Positions 5,340 to 5,939 of a stretch of DNA of 5,939 nt are shown piece by piece. A program made the position numbers and the translations under genes. The DNA is taken from NCBI GenBank assembly GCA_045403145.1, contig JAXIPA010000088.1, forward strand, positions 1 to 5,939, read 5' to 3'. Positions within the stretch are counted from its first letter, which is position 1; every line of letters starts with the position of its first letter. The notes under the pieces are model-generated. The model saw only the letters and a program-made list of their open reading frames with translations, searched no databases and had not been told where the DNA came from. Source of the DNA: JAJYKN01 sp045403145 (lineage in GTDB: Bacteria > Nitrospirota > UBA9217).

Positions 5340-5939
5340 ATGAAAAGGTTTTCTCTGGTCGAGTTCTCGGTCGACCATCCCAAACTCATTGTTGCGCTGT
5401 CGATTATTCTCACCCTTGTTTTCGCGACCCAGTTCCCGAAAGTGAGGACAGACACGAACCCCAAGAACATGCTCCCGCCCACGTCGGACGTGCGGGTCTG
5501 GAACGATGAAGTCGAAAAGACTTTCGGCCTGTATGAGGACATGATCGTCCTCGGCATCCAGAACGAGAAGGGCATACTGAACTCCGCTACGCTCGGCAGG
5601 ATACAGCGGATCACCGAGGAGATCCTGAAGATCAAAGGCGTTGCCACGCGGGACGTATCGAGCTTCACGACCATCGACAATGTGACCGTTGAAGGCGAGA
5701 CGCTGAAGGTCAGCCCTCTCATGACCATTGTGCCGGAGAGCGACAAAGAGATGGGTGTCATGCGGAAGACGCTCTTCGAGAATCCGCTCTTCATCGACCG
5801 TATCATCTCAAAGGACGGCAAGACCACGGCGATCTATGTCCCGCTCGAAAAGGGAGGAAACGGGAAAGAGATCGCCGATAAAATCAGGGAGATCGTGAAG
5901 AAAGAGAAGGGCGACGAAAAATACTACGTTGCCGGAGAC
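5340..5939 (+). CDS. MMPL/RND-superfamily transporter, N-terminal part
   Basis: The ATG at 5340 follows GGAGGAGG (5327-5334); the frame stays open to the right edge (200 codons), so the gene continues outside. Residues 1-14 are a short cytoplasmic lead, 15-30 form the first membrane helix (KLIVALSIILTLVFAT), then a periplasmic domain begins with TDTNPKNMLPPTSDVRVWND, typical of large MMPL/RND exporters of the COG1033 type (lipid or hydrophobic cargo, HpnN-like family). GLYEDMIVLGIQNEKGI and GVATRDVSSFTTIDN are the porter-like first subdomain; a full protein would be about 750-850 residues. It differs clearly from the heavy-metal RND pump at the left edge. Next to sulfur-transfer genes its cargo is unclear; the operator-like site before it points to co-regulation with the arsR cluster. 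Confidence 0.85.
   Translation, partial: MKRFSLVEFSVDHPKLIVALSIILTLVFATQFPKVRTDTNPKNMLPPTSDVRVWNDEVEKTFGLYEDMIVLGIQNEKGILNSATLGRIQRITEEILKIKGVATRDVSSFTTIDNVTVEGETLKVSPLMTIVPESDKEMGVMRKTLFENPLFIDRIISKDGKTTAIYVPLEKGGNGKEIADKIREIVKKEKGDEKYYVAGD

Noticed and set aside
5255..5827. Minus-strand open frame of 190 codons opposite the MMPL gene
   Set aside because: Serine-rich antisense translation; the plus strand shows a recognisable transporter N-terminus with a good ribosome binding site.

Overview
The window (about 55-57% GC by eye, dense, almost all genes on the + strand) looks like an accessory locus for sulfur, selenium or metal(loid) handling. The likely host is an anaerobic or sulfur-metabolising bacterium. 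Desulfobacterota or Nitrospirota would fit, because selenocysteine use, Tus/Dsr-type sulfur proteins, an SQR and this type of interspersed palindromic repeat co-occur there. That taxonomic guess is inference. No rRNA, tRNA, CRISPR array or transposase is seen.

Layout. (a) 1-1426: the C-terminal end of a heavy-metal-type RND efflux permease, a short orphan coding remnant, and a secreted outer-membrane beta-barrel protein with a TTG start. (b) 1458-1507: a textbook sigma70-type promoter (TTGACA-17 bp-TAATAT) with an AT-rich near-palindrome over its -10 and start region. (c) 1515-5286: a tightly packed gene cluster made of an ArsR regulator, a thioredoxin-fold protein, three small DsrE-superfamily proteins resembling TusD, TusC and TusB (DsrE, DsrF, DsrH), a sulfide:quinone oxidoreductase-like flavoprotein, a second ArsR regulator, and a DsrE2-like 'peroxiredoxin-like' protein. 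(d) 5340-end: the start of an MMPL/RND-type transporter, preceded by a second copy of the AT-rich operator-like sequence.

The main discovery is that two consecutive genes, 1862-2122 and 2133-2489, each carry one in-frame TGA that is best read as selenocysteine. In the thioredoxin-like gene it is codon 18. In the TusD/DsrE-like gene it is codon 77, exactly where TusD and DsrE have their catalytic cysteine, and it forms a U-G-G-C motif. Each TGA is followed after 21 or 22 nt by the loop of a GC-rich hairpin of bacterial SECIS type (loops GGTC and GTGC). A conventional gene caller would truncate or miss both genes.

Proposed joint function (inference): SQR oxidises sulfide or a related chalcogenide to a persulfide or polysulfide. 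The Sec-TusD/TusC/TusB-like complex, served by the Sec-thioredoxin-like protein, carries or reduces the product. One or both ArsR proteins sense metal(loid) or persulfide and control the cluster and the MMPL exporter through the shared operator. The locus may therefore be a selenoprotein-based sulfur relay or a Sec-assisted metal(loid) detoxification module. The substrate cannot be settled from the sequence.
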